Below the pieces are notes generated by a model, which was given only the letters and a program-made list of their open reading frames with translations, did not search any database and had not been told where the DNA came from. Shown here in pieces: positions 43,455-52,637 of a stretch of 64,000 nucleotides of DNA. The stretch comes from G963663775 sp963663775 (lineage in GTDB: Bacteria > Bacillota > Clostridia > Oscillospirales > Butyricicoccaceae): NCBI GenBank assembly GCA_963663775.1, contig OY760624.1:1240001-1304000 (forward strand), in the 5' to 3' direction. Numbering within the stretch: position 1 is the first letter of the stretch; the number at the start of each line of letters is the position of its first letter. A program made the translations under genes and the position numbers.

Positions 43455-44225
43455 ATGAAAGAACGAATGGCAGCGGTATTTGTTGGGCATGGATCGCCCA
43501 TGAATGCTATTGAAAAAAATACATATTCTAGTGCATGGGAAGAGATTGGTACGAAAATTAAAAAACCGGAAGCGATTTTGGCGATATCTGCGCACTGGAG
43601 TACACGGGGAATCAAAATCACCGATGCACCCAAACCGAAAATGGTATATGATATGTATGGCTTCCCAGATGCTCTGTACCGTGTAGAATATCAGCCGGAT
43701 GGCTCTCCAAAGCTTGCCCATGAAACGGCATCTCTTATCAGTAAAGATGTGAAAATTGATAATAGCTGGGGAATTGATCATGGGACATGGTCGGTTCTGC
43801 GATGGATGTACCCGAATGCAGACATTCCTGTATACCAAATGAGTGTTGATGCTGGAGCGAACGCTGAAACGCATTTCAATATAGGAAGAGAGTTGATGGC
43901 GCTGCGTGAAAAAGGCGTGATGATTTTGGGAAGCGGTAATGTGGTACATAATTTAAGACGTGTCAACTGGGATATGGAGGATGGCTATGTTTGGGCAAAA
44001 GAATTTGATGGTTATATCAAAGATAAGATTGTTTCTGGGCAATATACTGATGTGTTAGACTATAGTAAGGTCGGCGAATCCGCTTCATTGTCATTTTCAA
44101 CACCTGACCATTTTTATCCGTTGCTGTACGTTTTGGGGTCTACTCAAAAAGATGACAAGCTTACCGTCTTTAATGAATCCTGCACGCTTGGTGCACTATC
44201 TATGACCAGTTATCTATTTGGGTAA
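43455..44225 (+). CDS. Extradiol dioxygenase, 4,5-DOPA dioxygenase (YgiD) type
   Basis: Class III extradiol ring-cleavage fold, 256 residues. VFVGHGSPMNAI, AISAHWSTRG, WGIDHGTWSVL and SGNVVHNLRR supply the metal-binding His residues. Bacterial relatives are annotated as DOPA dioxygenases, but true substrates are usually unknown. AAAGGTGG precedes the ATG. The stop is followed within a few bases by a repeat tail (44227-44248). Confidence 0.88.
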   Translation: MKERMAAVFVGHGSPMNAIEKNTYSSAWEEIGTKIKKPEAILAISAHWSTRGIKITDAPKPKMVYDMYGFPDALYRVEYQPDGSPKLAHETASLISKDVKIDNSWGIDHGTWSVLRWMYPNADIPVYQMSVDAGANAETHFNIGRELMALREKGVMILGSGNVVHNLRRVNWDMEDGYVWAKEFDGYIKDKIVSGQYTDVLDYSKVGESASLSFSTPDHFYPLLYVLGSTQKDDKLTVFNESCTLGALSMTSYLFG

Positions 44226-44283
44226 TTTCGCTTCGCATTTTGTTCGACTAAAACGGCTATTTTGAATAGAAATGGAGAAAGAC

Positions 44284-45486
44284 ATGAGTACATATATGCA
44301 AGTGGCTTTTTGTTTCGCTGTGATTGGCGCATCGGCGTTATTTGCAGAAAAAACAAGATTGTTTTTTGCACCGTTTTATATTATCGCAGGATCGGTTCTA
44401 GGACCGGGAATGCTCAACCTTGTTCACGAAACAGAAGTTATTTCTCTGATGGGTGAAATCGGTGTAGTGTTTCTTCTGTTTTTTCTAGGACTAGAATTTT
44501 CTATGAATACGCTGCTTGAGAATAAAAAAGTAATGTTTTCAGCCGGAATCATTGACTTTATAATCAATTTTGGATTAGGGTTTGGATTTGGATTGCTTCT
44601 TGGACTAAATATCTTAAATAGCCTAGTAGTTGCAGGCGCTTTATATATGAGCAGTTCTGGAATTATTACAAAAAGTATTCTAGAGCTTCAAGTCAGCAAA
44701 AAACCTGAAGGACAATTAATCATGGGAATCATGGTAATAGAAGACCTTGTTATGATTTTTTTCCTAGCGTTCATTTCGGCAGGCTTTTCCTCTAGCAGTG
44801 CATTTAACGTTGCGTATATGCTGACTCAACTAGGAAAGTCCATTTTATTTTGTGTAGGAATTGTTGCTTTCTCTATTTACGGAAAGAAGATATTAAATCG
44901 CATCTTAAACATCCAAAAAGCAGAACTTTTATTGTTGGTCTTTTTTGGTGTCACATTGCTTATCACATCACTGGGAGAGCTGTTTGAGGTATCTCCAGCG
45001 TTATCTGCCTTTTTCTTGGGCATGGCATTTTCAAATGCAGAAAATGTAAAAAGAATAGAAAAAACGACGATTATATTCCGAGATCTTTTTGGAAGTGTGT
45101 TTTTTTTCTCTTTCGGCATGATGATGAACTTAGGGGACATTGCAGGGAATTGGAACATTATAGCTATATGCTCGACTGTGGCGATTTTTGGAAAGTTGCT
45201 ATCTAGTTTTCTTATTACCAAAACACAAAGATGTGAATCTCACATGTCCATGTTCATTGGATTCATCACAATTCCAAGAGGAGAGTTTTCTTTAGTGATT
45301 TCCAAAATGGCTGGCTCATCTCTAGCATTTTTAAACCCGATATTGGTTTTTACTGTTTTACTAACAACATTGTTAAGTTCGCTAATATTGCGATTTTCAA
45401 AATTTTTGTGCAGTGTATATAATGTGTGTATTATATATCCTAGGAGCCGTATCAAAGATGACACTGATTGGGGAGAAATTGATTGA
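44284..45486 (+). CDS. Monovalent cation:proton antiporter, CPA2/Kef type
   Basis: 400 residues, about 11-12 membrane helices, no TrkA-N domain. GPGMLNLVHETEV, EIGVVFLLFFLGLEFS and SSSGIITKSILELQ are typical of CPA2 antiporters, which exchange Na+ or K+ for H+. GGAGAAAGAC precedes ATG 44284. Ion specificity is not readable. Confidence 0.88.
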   Translation: MSTYMQVAFCFAVIGASALFAEKTRLFFAPFYIIAGSVLGPGMLNLVHETEVISLMGEIGVVFLLFFLGLEFSMNTLLENKKVMFSAGIIDFIINFGLGFGFGLLLGLNILNSLVVAGALYMSSSGIITKSILELQVSKKPEGQLIMGIMVIEDLVMIFFLAFISAGFSSSSAFNVAYMLTQLGKSILFCVGIVAFSIYGKKILNRILNIQKAELLLLVFFGVTLLITSLGELFEVSPALSAFFLGMAFSNAENVKRIEKTTIIFRDLFGSVFFFSFGMMMNLGDIAGNWNIIAICSTVAIFGKLLSSFLITKTQRCESHMSMFIGFITIPRGEFSLVISKMAGSSLAFLNPILVFTVLLTTLLSSLILRFSKFLCSVYNVCIIYPRSRIKDDTDWGEID

Positions 45487-45635
45487 AAGTTCATCGTAGA
45501 AATATAAGCTGCTTCGTGTGGCACGCAAGTGACGCATCTATATCTGTACTTCGTAAAATGTTTAAGTACGTGAGAACGAGTGTGTCACATCAATTACTCT
45601 ATAAATAAATGGATTGATTAGAGGAGGATATGCAG

Positions 45636-45905
45636 ATGGGATATAAAGTAAGAGATTGCGTATATGCAAGATGCCGGGAAGAAGCGACAGCTCAATGCAA
45701 TAGTGACTGTCCAAGATATGTAAAGAGCAATACTCAGTTCAAAAATCTGAATCTTAACAGTCGGCAAGAAGTAGCATTGTTTAGAAAGGATATGATGCTG
45801 ATTCGTGGTGGATATGGTTTTGTTGCTGCAAACTATGGGAAATATGGAGATTGTATAGTAAAAGCAGTATCGCTTGAGCATAGGACACTGGTTGTGTTGA
45901 TTTAA
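45636..45905 (+). CDS. Cys-containing hypothetical protein
   Basis: 89 residues, beginning MGYKVRDCVYARCREEATAQ, with four Cys in the first 26 residues and a C-terminal beta-rich part. AGGAGG lies 9 bases before ATG 45636. A small metal- or nucleic-acid-binding protein is possible; no family recognised. Confidence 0.6.
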   Translation: MGYKVRDCVYARCREEATAQCNSDCPRYVKSNTQFKNLNLNSRQEVALFRKDMMLIRGGYGFVAANYGKYGDCIVKAVSLEHRTLVVLI

Positions 45906-46024
45906 AATGTCACTTAAGATGCGTGTAGAGTTTATAAATGCGCTAGCTGCGTAAAAGTTATGAGCTGCGCATTGTGTTTAGCACGTAATATATCGATAAA
46001 TAGGACGTTATAAGAGGTATTCAT

Positions 46025-46456
46025 ATGAATAAGATTACTTGCATTTGTTTAGGCGTAAGAAGCATGGAAAAATCCATTGAGTTTTACCGAGATAATTTAG
46101 GCTTTCAGACGGAAGAAAAGGAAAACAATCCTCCGGTGATATTTTTCAATACGCCAGGCACGAAGTTCGAGCTTTTCCCCTTGGATCTACTGGCAGAAGA
46201 TATTTGTAAAGAGAATTCGCCGAAGATAGCAAGTGGTTTTGGCGGGTTTACTCTGGCATATAACGTTGAGCATAAAGAAGATGTTAAAGAAATAATTGAA
46301 CTGGCTCGAAGCGCCGGAGCAACAATTGTCAAAGAACCACAGGATGTTTTCTGGGGCGGATATCATGCGTATTTTGCCGACTTGGATGGCTATTATTGGG
46401 AAGTCGTTTGGGGTTCTAATTTCAACTTCGATGATAATGGTATGTTGATATTGTAA
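46025..46456 (+). CDS. VOC (glyoxalase/bleomycin-resistance) family protein
   Basis: 143 residues, two beta-alpha-beta-beta-beta units: MEKSIEFYRDNLGFQTEE in the first and YHAYFADLDGYYWEVVW in the second. VOC proteins include glyoxalases and antibiotic-binding proteins; substrate unknown. AAGAGGT precedes the ATG. Confidence 0.9.
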   Translation: MNKITCICLGVRSMEKSIEFYRDNLGFQTEEKENNPPVIFFNTPGTKFELFPLDLLAEDICKENSPKIASGFGGFTLAYNVEHKEDVKEIIELARSAGATIVKEPQDVFWGGYHAYFADLDGYYWEVVWGSNFNFDDNGMLIL

Positions 46457-46503
46457 AAGCCAAAGTTCGGTTTATCATTTACATTAACTATGAGGTGATT
46501 ATC

Positions 46504-46758
46504 ATGGGAGAATTATCAAACCTGCCTAATATCGGTGAAATGGTTGAGCAGCAGCTAAATCAAGTGGGCATTACAACCTACGAACAATTAACGCAAATTG
46601 GAAGCCGGCAGGCGTGGTTAAAAATTAAAATGATGGATCCGTCTGCATGTATTCATAGGTTATATGCATTAGAGGGGGCAATACAAGGCGTTCGTAAAAA
46701 TCAGCTTTCAGCTGCAATAAAGACAGATCTGAGAGAGTTTTATAATTCTTTCAAATGA
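46504..46758 (+). CDS. TfoX/Sxy C-terminal domain protein
   Basis: 84 residues containing LSNLPNIGEMVEQQLNQVGI and LYALEGAIQGVRKNQL, the helix-hairpin-helix-like TfoX C-terminal domain, as a stand-alone protein. GAGGTGAT precedes ATG 46504. The repeat tail starts at the stop codon (TGAACTGC at 46756). Confidence 0.88.
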   Translation: MGELSNLPNIGEMVEQQLNQVGITTYEQLTQIGSRQAWLKIKMMDPSACIHRLYALEGAIQGVRKNQLSAAIKTDLREFYNSFK

Positions 46759-46842
46759 ACTGCGCGTTTTGTTTAACCTGAGAAAAGTTCAAGACACTTT
46801 TTATAAAAGTTAAAAATAGCAATATAAAAGGAAGATGTTGTG

Positions 46843-47301
46843 ATGGCAAAGAAAAAAGGAAATGATGACCCTAACAAACTGAAACCCGAAGAATACAGCA
46901 CTAAACAAATGTTGAGTGCTGCGAAAGCATTTCTAAAAGCTGCAAAACTATGCAATGAACCGTCGTATAAACAGATCGGTTGGGCTCATCCATTGATTGT
47001 TCCGATAGTAACGAATATTTCATTTGCTTGTGAGCTTTTCTTAAAAACATTATTAGAAATTAATAATACCTTGCATAGAGAACATGATCTTTTAAAACTG
47101 TTTAAATTTTTACCAGAGGAAGCACGAAAAAATATTGTTGGATCAGATGATTATGACGATTTTATTTCTAAACTAGAGCAGAATTCTGGCCTTTTTGAGG
47201 AATGGAGATATATTTATGAGAGCCAAGTAAGATCTATAGATATTAGTTTTCTTTTTGATCTTGCTGAAAGAATGTCCTGCATTGCTAATCAATTTCTCTG
47301 A
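46843..47301 (+). CDS. HEPN-like helical protein
   Basis: 152 residues, all-helical. ISFACELFLKTLLEIN followed by REHDLLKLFKFLPEEAR and FEEWRYIYE resembles HEPN-domain proteins of the type that bind or cut RNA, though an R-x4-6-H motif is not clear. AAAAGGAAG precedes ATG 46843 (GTG one codon earlier possible). No nucleotidyltransferase partner is adjacent. Confidence 0.6.
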   Translation: MAKKKGNDDPNKLKPEEYSTKQMLSAAKAFLKAAKLCNEPSYKQIGWAHPLIVPIVTNISFACELFLKTLLEINNTLHREHDLLKLFKFLPEEARKNIVGSDDYDDFISKLEQNSGLFEEWRYIYESQVRSIDISFLFDLAERMSCIANQFL

Positions 47302-47411
47302 CTTCCAAATATCCATAGAATCGACCGCTCAGAGGTTGATTTAAACTGCCCAGTTTGTTTAAATCATAAAAATATGATGATTAAAAGCTAAGCTTAATGT
47401 GAGGAGAAAAA

Positions 47412-47603
47412 TTGAACGGACAAAATAGAGCTGACGTTAAAATCGGTGCAAAAGTAAAAATTGTATTGAAAGCTGATCAAAGAACAGGCAAGCTTACAGA
47501 TGGAACGGTTGCAAAACTGCTGACCAAGAGCAGCTTCCACCCGCATGGTATTAAAGTCATGCTAACTGATGGACAAGTGGGGAGAGTACAGGAATTTATT
47601 TGA
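47412..47603 (+). CDS. YwbE family protein (DUF2196)
   Basis: 63 residues covering the whole family: VKIGAKVKIVLKADQRTGK, LTDGTVAKLLTKSSFHPHG, IKVMLTDGQVGRVQEF. Unknown function, conserved in many bacteria. GAGGAG precedes a TTG start. The repeat tail overlaps the stop (TGAACTGC). Confidence 0.9.
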   Translation: MNGQNRADVKIGAKVKIVLKADQRTGKLTDGTVAKLLTKSSFHPHGIKVMLTDGQVGRVQEFI

Positions 47604-47696
47604 ACTGCCTGTTTATTTGCACTTTGCAAAAAACGCAAAGTCTGCTTACCAATGGGAACTCGATGGAAGCTCTGATTATAAATGAAAGGTATTTTT

Positions 47697-47918
47697 ATGG
47701 ATTCGAAGAATGATATAACGGATATCAAAGCACTAAAAAAATGGTCATGTATTCCTGAAGAATATCGGAAAAGAATTATTGATAATGTATTTTGCAGCAA
47801 ATGCGGAGTTACGACGATAGTCGATTATTCAATTACCGCTAATAAATATGGCATTTTGCTACAGGGAAAATGCAAAAAGTGTGGTCATGAAGTAGCTCGT
47901 TTGATTGAAAACGAATAA
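47697..47918 (+). CDS. Zinc-ribbon-like small protein
   Basis: 73 residues with CSKCGVTT and CKKCGHEV, two CxxC pairs that form a zinc ribbon. AAAGG lies before ATG 47697. Function unknown. Confidence 0.7.
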   Translation: MDSKNDITDIKALKKWSCIPEEYRKRIIDNVFCSKCGVTTIVDYSITANKYGILLQGKCKKCGHEVARLIENE

Positions 47919-48217
47919 CATATTCACGAGCTTCGCATTGTGAGTAGAGAATTATCCGAGGTCAGGCGTGACAAAAAGGCAGCCCATGCCTGAGCACAAA
48001 CTGCCTGACTTTGGATAATTCCATAGCACGAAACTGCGGTCGGAACGGCATTCGCTATGGGAAAAGCATTCCGAAATTCCCCATAAAAATCTTATAAATC
48101 ACCTATTTTTTCATCGTTGTTATACGATCCTATTGCAAAAACACACCACAAACTGGTAAAATAGATATAGCAAAGCTAGCCTGTCCGTAAACAGACTTTT
48201 CAAAAGGCTTTGGAGTT

Positions 48218-49309
48218 TTATGCCGCAGGCGGAGAAAGCGTGGTTTTGAGCAGGCCCTCGTATCCGTAGTGCGGGCACTGAGAGGGCTTTCTGCCGATGA
48301 GTTTTTGGATGAGCTACTCGGTAGAAAGCTTTTCTTTCGGAACCAAGCTCGTTCTCGTCTCAATCTTGCAGATTTTCAGGCTCTTCTGCTTTCCACGACT
48401 GGAAAGGAAACCATAGTGCCGTATTTTCGTAAATCCAGTTGGCAGGACATGCATGAGAAACCGCCGGATAAATTCATCAGCATGCAGGGACATCACTTTC
48501 CATCGGCTGCTGTCGCGATAATCGCGCCACTTGAACGTAACCGTATCGTGCTCCGCCTTCAGAATGCGGTTGTTGGAAATGGCAACTCTGTGAGTGTAAC
48601 GCCCGAGATATTCCACGACGCAGGCAGCATCTTTAAACGGCGGTTTGCAGTAGATGATCCATTCTTTGTGGTAGCACAGGTTCAGCAAATTCCGATCAAT
48701 CTCAGGCATTTACAGTTTGAGCAGTTCCAAAAACTTTCCTCGAAACTTCCTAGATAGTACCCGCACCGGAAGAAAAAACTTCTTTCGTGAGGGCTGCCAC
48801 TTGCCCAAAGCGGTCAATCTACCAGATGGAACAATGCAGTGAATATGCGGATGAAAGCAGAGGTTCTGCCCCCAAGTATGCAAAACGGCGATATGCCCGA
48901 TGGAGGCTCCAAGATATTTTTTATCTCTGGAAAGCTCCTGCAGCGTTTCCGCTGCGCATCGAAACAGCAAATTGTAGCATTGCTTTTGGTTGCTGTAAAT
49001 CAGCGGATTTAGTTCCTGCGGAACAGTAAATACCACATGAAAGTAGCCAATATTCAGCAGATCAGCTTTCTGTGCATCAATCCAGCGTTCTTTGGATAAT
49101 GTCTGGAATTTCGGACAGTTCCGATTACGGCAGGAATTATAGGACGGTTTTTCATATCCGCAGCTGGGACACTTGTCTATGTGCCCGCCGAGTTTGGAAG
49201 TCCTGCAATTCTGAATCGCATTGACGGCTTTGCTCTGTACAGGCGACAGTTTATGTCGCAGGCGATACGCTGCACCATATTGCTGGAAGATATCTTGTAC
49301 TTCAATCAT
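48218..49309 (-). pseudogene. IS91-family HUH transposase, two in-frame stops (copy 1)
   Basis: N-terminal zinc finger (CPSCGYEKPSYNSCRNRNCP), HUH motif HPHIHCIVPSG, then TAA after LELLKL. MPEIDRN continues in the same frame to the catalytic-Tyr region EYLGRYTHRVAISNN. TAG follows KEKLSTE, and the last piece has CPHYGYEG. The two halves of the active site are on separate reading frames. Same stops in copy 2. Confidence 0.85.
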
Positions 49310-50189
49310 CAGTTTTCACCTTGGGCTTACGTCCGCGTTTTTTCGAAAGCGTATCCAGAGGGCTGGTAATGTCCTTGTTCAAATTACTCAGGTGCAGATA
49401 AAAAGCTGTGGTTTGGATAAAAGTGTGCCCCAAAAGCTCTTTAATCTGGCAAACTTCTGCGCCAGATTCTAAAAGATGCGGTGCAAAACAATGCCGTAAA
49501 GTATGAACGGTATACGTTTCCGGTAGTTTCGCTTTTGCTCTGTATTTATGAAACGCATTTTCAATAGCTCGTGCGGAAGGGATATGTTTGTCTCTGCTTC
49601 TGGCGTAAAATAGGTATCCTTCCGGATGATCTGGACGGTATTGCTTCCAATATTCCCGCAGGAGCTCAAGATTTCGCTGAGAAAGCAAGGTGAACCGATC
49701 TTTGCCGCCTTTTCCATCATGGACAAAAATACGCATCTGTTCGCTGTCTATGTCCTGTACGCGCAGATGGATAATTTCCGACAGATGTAGCCCTGCGCCG
49801 TAAACGGTTTCAAACATGGCGCGATCTCGTAAATTATCGATTACCGAGAAAAAGCGAACCAGTTCATTTTTGCGCATGATTTCTGGAAAGTCTCGCCGAT
49901 CACGACATCTTGGAATCATTCTGCAATTCAGATTACGTGCCAAAACAGCGCCAAAGATAAAACGAAGCACACTGTTATAAACGTTCACGCATCCGTTTGT
50001 TTTTCCTATACTGATTTGGTGAAGTAAAAATTCTCGAATTTCTGGTTCACCAATGGTTTCCAGGGGGTGGTCTTCGTGATAGCGCAGAAAGAGCCGCAAA
50101 GCGCATAAATAGGACTCTTCAGTCTGTTTGGACATGCCACGAAGTGCAATTTCTTCGTGGATTTTTACAATAACTTCTTCATTGGTCAT
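49302..50189 (-). CDS. Tyrosine recombinase of IS91 copy 1, catalytic Arg lost
   Basis: 295 residues, XerC/D-like with HTLRHCFAPHLLE, LLGHTFIQTT and AFYLH. The first catalytic arginine (GAGLRLSE in copy 2) reads GAGLHLSE here, a CGT-to-CAT change, so strand exchange should fail. CAGGAGATGATTCC precedes ATG 50189. It overlaps the transposase start by 8 bases. Confidence 0.85.
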   Translation of the reverse strand: MTNEEVIVKIHEEIALRGMSKQTEESYLCALRLFLRYHEDHPLETIGEPEIREFLLHQISIGKTNGCVNVYNSVLRFIFGAVLARNLNCRMIPRCRDRRDFPEIMRKNELVRFFSVIDNLRDRAMFETVYGAGLHLSEIIHLRVQDIDSEQMRIFVHDGKGGKDRFTLLSQRNLELLREYWKQYRPDHPEGYLFYARSRDKHIPSARAIENAFHKYRAKAKLPETYTVHTLRHCFAPHLLESGAEVCQIKELLGHTFIQTTAFYLHLSNLNKDITSPLDTLSKKRGRKPKVKTDD

Positions 50190-50320
50190 GGAATCATCTC
50201 CTGTAAATTTTGATGACTCCATTGTATCGAAAAATTTGAAAATCTACCGCATCTGCAGTAGATTTATCCGTAAGGATGTCTTTAACCGGAACGAGCCACT
50301 GCGCCAGCGGTTTAGTGCTG

Positions 50321-50390
50321 TGTTTAATAAGCAGTGGACAAGCTTAGGGCATTTGCACTGGGCTTGTCATAGCAAAAATACGCAATTCGT
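50321..50390. repeat. Right part of the palindromic unit split by IS91
   Basis: TGTTTAATAAGCAGTGGACA, GGGCATTTGCACTGGGCTTG and GCAAAAATACGCAATTC. Joining 47927-47940 directly to 50321 recreates an uninterrupted unit (GAGCTTCGCATTG then TGTTTAATAAGC). Confidence 0.75.
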
Positions 50391-50554
50391 CCGACTATAG
50401 GAGTGTACAATAACGCGAGGCTCACCTAGTAGATAACAGCGTTGAATCAATAATTTCAAAAATGGAAGGCGTTAATTATATGGAGCAATCAAAAAGTGTT
50501 AAATTATTCCACTTGAAGCACCATGCCATTTTGTACAGTATTTATTCCATAAAA

Positions 50555-50593
50555 ACAGAGAGCTGAAAACGCAAAGGTTTCAAAGCTCTCTGT
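50555..50593 (-). terminator. Terminator of the phosphoesterase gene
   Basis: ACAGAGAGCT (50555-50564) with AGCTCTCTGT (50584-50593); TTTTTA follows on the minus strand. Confidence 0.75.
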
Positions 50594-50610
50594 GTACAAT
50601 TTGTCTGCGG

Positions 50611-51501
50611 TTAAAAATCATATTCTTCAATAGGGGTGGGACCTCTGACGATATTCCTTTCAACTCTGAGATTGCCGTCTGGATCTGCCCGGATTCTCCA
50701 ACTCACCAGTATGATTTCACCACCGGCTATTTCAATTCCAGTAATCCCCTTTGTGTGAATACAGCAGCCTGTGTTGAAATATGGAATTTCGGCCTTCTCT
50801 GAAAATTTTGGTCGGTGCGTGTGACCGCAGATAATCATTTTATGATGCTCTGCGATCCACTTCTTGTACTTAACTTCAATTTTTGACCTTTTGTAAAGAT
50901 TTTTTGCCGGGCTGGCCGGATTTTGAAATCCGACCACATGCATAAACCTCCAAAAATATCGCATTAACGCCATAGAGACCATCCAGAACTGATCATTCAT
51001 AAAATCGCCTTGGTGCCCATGTATAATCAGTATTTCCTGCCCCGTATCCTTTTTCTTTAACACCAGTGCCTCATATGGAACCAAGCCTTTCAGAAATTCC
51101 TGCGTATCCTGACTGAATTCATCATAATAGCTATAGTAATTTTTCTCGACAAAAGATCTTGAACGTAGATAAATATTGTGATTACCATAGAGCAAAACCA
51201 ATCTGCCTGCATCATAATATTTCTTGATAGACATAAATACGTCGGAGTGCGCCAGACGTATGGTTTTAAAGTCGGAATACTCCCACAATTCATCCCCATC
51301 TCCCGCCTCAACGTATCGGTATCCATTCTCATAGTAGTATTCAAGGGCGTGCAGAAGGACACTCTGGTTCCTAGTGAATTCATCGGAAGCACTATCGTCA
51401 CCCCGATGGGAATCACTGAAAACTATATACTTAGACTTTGTATCGAAGTATTCAAATTTAGCATTTCGGTATGCAGATGTCAGTCTTTTATCTGTGAACA
51501 T
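50611..51501 (-). CDS. Calcineurin-like metallophosphoesterase
   Basis: 296 residues with the five metallophosphoesterase motifs: SDSHRGDD, GDGDELWE, YGNHN, IHGHQGD and GHTHRP. These bind two metals and hydrolyse phosphoesters. The arrangement is closest to UDP-2,3-diacylglucosamine hydrolase-like proteins, though this organism should lack lipid A. GTGGAG precedes ATG 51501; longer starts lack a ribosome site. No upstream partner. Confidence 0.88.
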   Translation of the reverse strand: MFTDKRLTSAYRNAKFEYFDTKSKYIVFSDSHRGDDSASDEFTRNQSVLLHALEYYYENGYRYVEAGDGDELWEYSDFKTIRLAHSDVFMSIKKYYDAGRLVLLYGNHNIYLRSRSFVEKNYYSYYDEFSQDTQEFLKGLVPYEALVLKKKDTGQEILIIHGHQGDFMNDQFWMVSMALMRYFWRFMHVVGFQNPASPAKNLYKRSKIEVKYKKWIAEHHKMIICGHTHRPKFSEKAEIPYFNTGCCIHTKGITGIEIAGGEIILVSWRIRADPDGNLRVERNIVRGPTPIEEYDF

Positions 51502-51826
51502 ATTTAACTCCACGATTTCATGCGATATAGGTTCGGGTGATGGATTAGGACTTGTTTGAAAATAAAAGTTGCATAACCGGTTAAAGTTATTTACCATGAT
51601 TACATATAAAATCACGTGCTGCTGCCAGAGCATACAACGTATGGGAAACCATGGCCATCCGTAATAAACCCTAGTATTCTCAAAACACTTCGTTATTAGT
51701 CATTTTAATAGGTGCATCGTGATATACTCGCTTGTGTCTAACACCCAAATATCGAGTTTATTTGAACATCGCTACTCATAAAAGCACTATTTCAACAGAA
51801 ATGGTGCTTTTTTGTATGTAAAGAAT
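51502..51826. other. Intergenic region
   Basis: No gene supported. An intrinsic terminator on the plus strand lies at 51781-51813 (AAAGCAC/GTGCTTT then T). Confidence 0.45.
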
Positions 51827-52509
51827 CCACTGGATATGCCAGTGGTACAAAAAAAGCTTTAGCGAGGGGAAGAAAATAAAAACTCCTTTTGATAAACTAG
51901 AAGTGCGGTCTGCCAACTGCACCAAGAATCAAAAGGAGGACATTCGGATGAATGACACCAATAGCTTAGCACATACGAGATGGAATTGCAAATATCACAT
52001 AGTCTTTGCACCAAAATACAGAAGACAAATCTTCTATAAGGAAAATAAAAGAGAAATCGATGCAATTCTCCGAGAATTGTGCCGATGGAAGCAAGTAAAC
52101 ATAATAGAGGCAGAGGTGTGTCCCGATCACATTCATATGTTAGTGGAGATACCACCTAAAGAAAGCGTATCTGGATTTGTCGGATTTCTAAAGGGGAAAA
52201 GCAGTCTGATGATCTTTCAGCGCCATGCAAATCTAAAATATAAGCACGGCAACAGAACATTCTGGTGCAGAGGATATTATGTGGATACGGTCGGCAAAAA
52301 TACAAAGAAAATCGCCGCGTACATTCAAAATCAGTTGAAAGAAGACCAGATAGCGGACCAAATGACAATCAAAGAATATCATGACCCGTTCAACGGGTAG
52401 CCAGTAGCAAGTTTCGCAGACGGCAGACCGTCGATGCACCTTTAGGTGCTGCTAGTACCATAGGGCTATGCCCGCATATGAAGAACCCCCCGGCTAAGCC
52501 GGGGGGTTA
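51827..52509 (+). mobile_element. IS200/IS605-family element
   Basis: About 680 bp, the IS200 size. Left-end hairpin CCACTGG/CCAGTGG (51827-51845) and a right-end GC-rich hairpin (52484-52494 with 52498-52508) replace terminal repeats. Only tnpA is encoded; no tnpB. Confidence 0.8.
51948..52400 (+). CDS. tnpA: IS200/IS605 TnpA transposase
   Basis: Y1 single-strand transposase, 150 residues: HUH motif in VCPDHIHMLVEIPP and nucleophile Tyr in GYYVDTVGKN. Family length and motifs are complete, so it may be active. AAAAGGAGGA precedes ATG 51948. Confidence 0.93.
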   Translation: MNDTNSLAHTRWNCKYHIVFAPKYRRQIFYKENKREIDAILRELCRWKQVNIIEAEVCPDHIHMLVEIPPKESVSGFVGFLKGKSSLMIFQRHANLKYKHGNRTFWCRGYYVDTVGKNTKKIAAYIQNQLKEDQIADQMTIKEYHDPFNG

Positions 52510-52637
52510 CTATTGCCATATCGCTTGCATGTTGTTCTTCATAAAATCTTCACGTCTATTCTATATGATTGCACCGCAAGCTGCATTTAGAGAAAAATGC
52601 GTAGATGTCAGTCAAAATTATCAGAAAGGAAACTTTT

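Larger units (their letters stand above)
44227..47940 (+). repeat. Set of gene-tail half-repeats of the palindromic family
   Basis: Copies of GARCTGCGCATTTTGTTTA-like sequence after successive genes: 44227-44248, 45962-45982, 46757-46777, 47342-47362, 47602-47622 and 47927-47940 (cut by IS91). At 45940-45972 an inverted arm precedes the copy, giving ATGCGCtAGCT/AGCTGCGCAT with one bulged base. Two copies begin at the gene stop codon. Confidence 0.65.
47941..50320 (-). mobile_element. IS91-type element, copy 1
   Basis: 2,380 bp, the same length as copy 2 at 56638-59017. On its own strand it begins CAGCACTAAACCGC and ends ATTCTCTACTCA. Both copies are inserted directly after TTAAACA, without target duplication, as expected for rolling-circle IS91 elements. 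It encodes a tyrosine recombinase and a broken HUH transposase. It is inserted inside a dispersed palindromic unit. Confidence 0.88.

Noticed and set aside
48269..48757. 162-codon plus-strand frame in the IS91 copy (mirrored at 58201-58689)
   Set aside because: Antisense to the transposase; duplicated only because the element is duplicated.
37347..50390. CRISPR array made from the dispersed repeats
   Set aside because: Repeats are palindromic, diverged and separated by genes, not by short uniform spacers; no cas genes.
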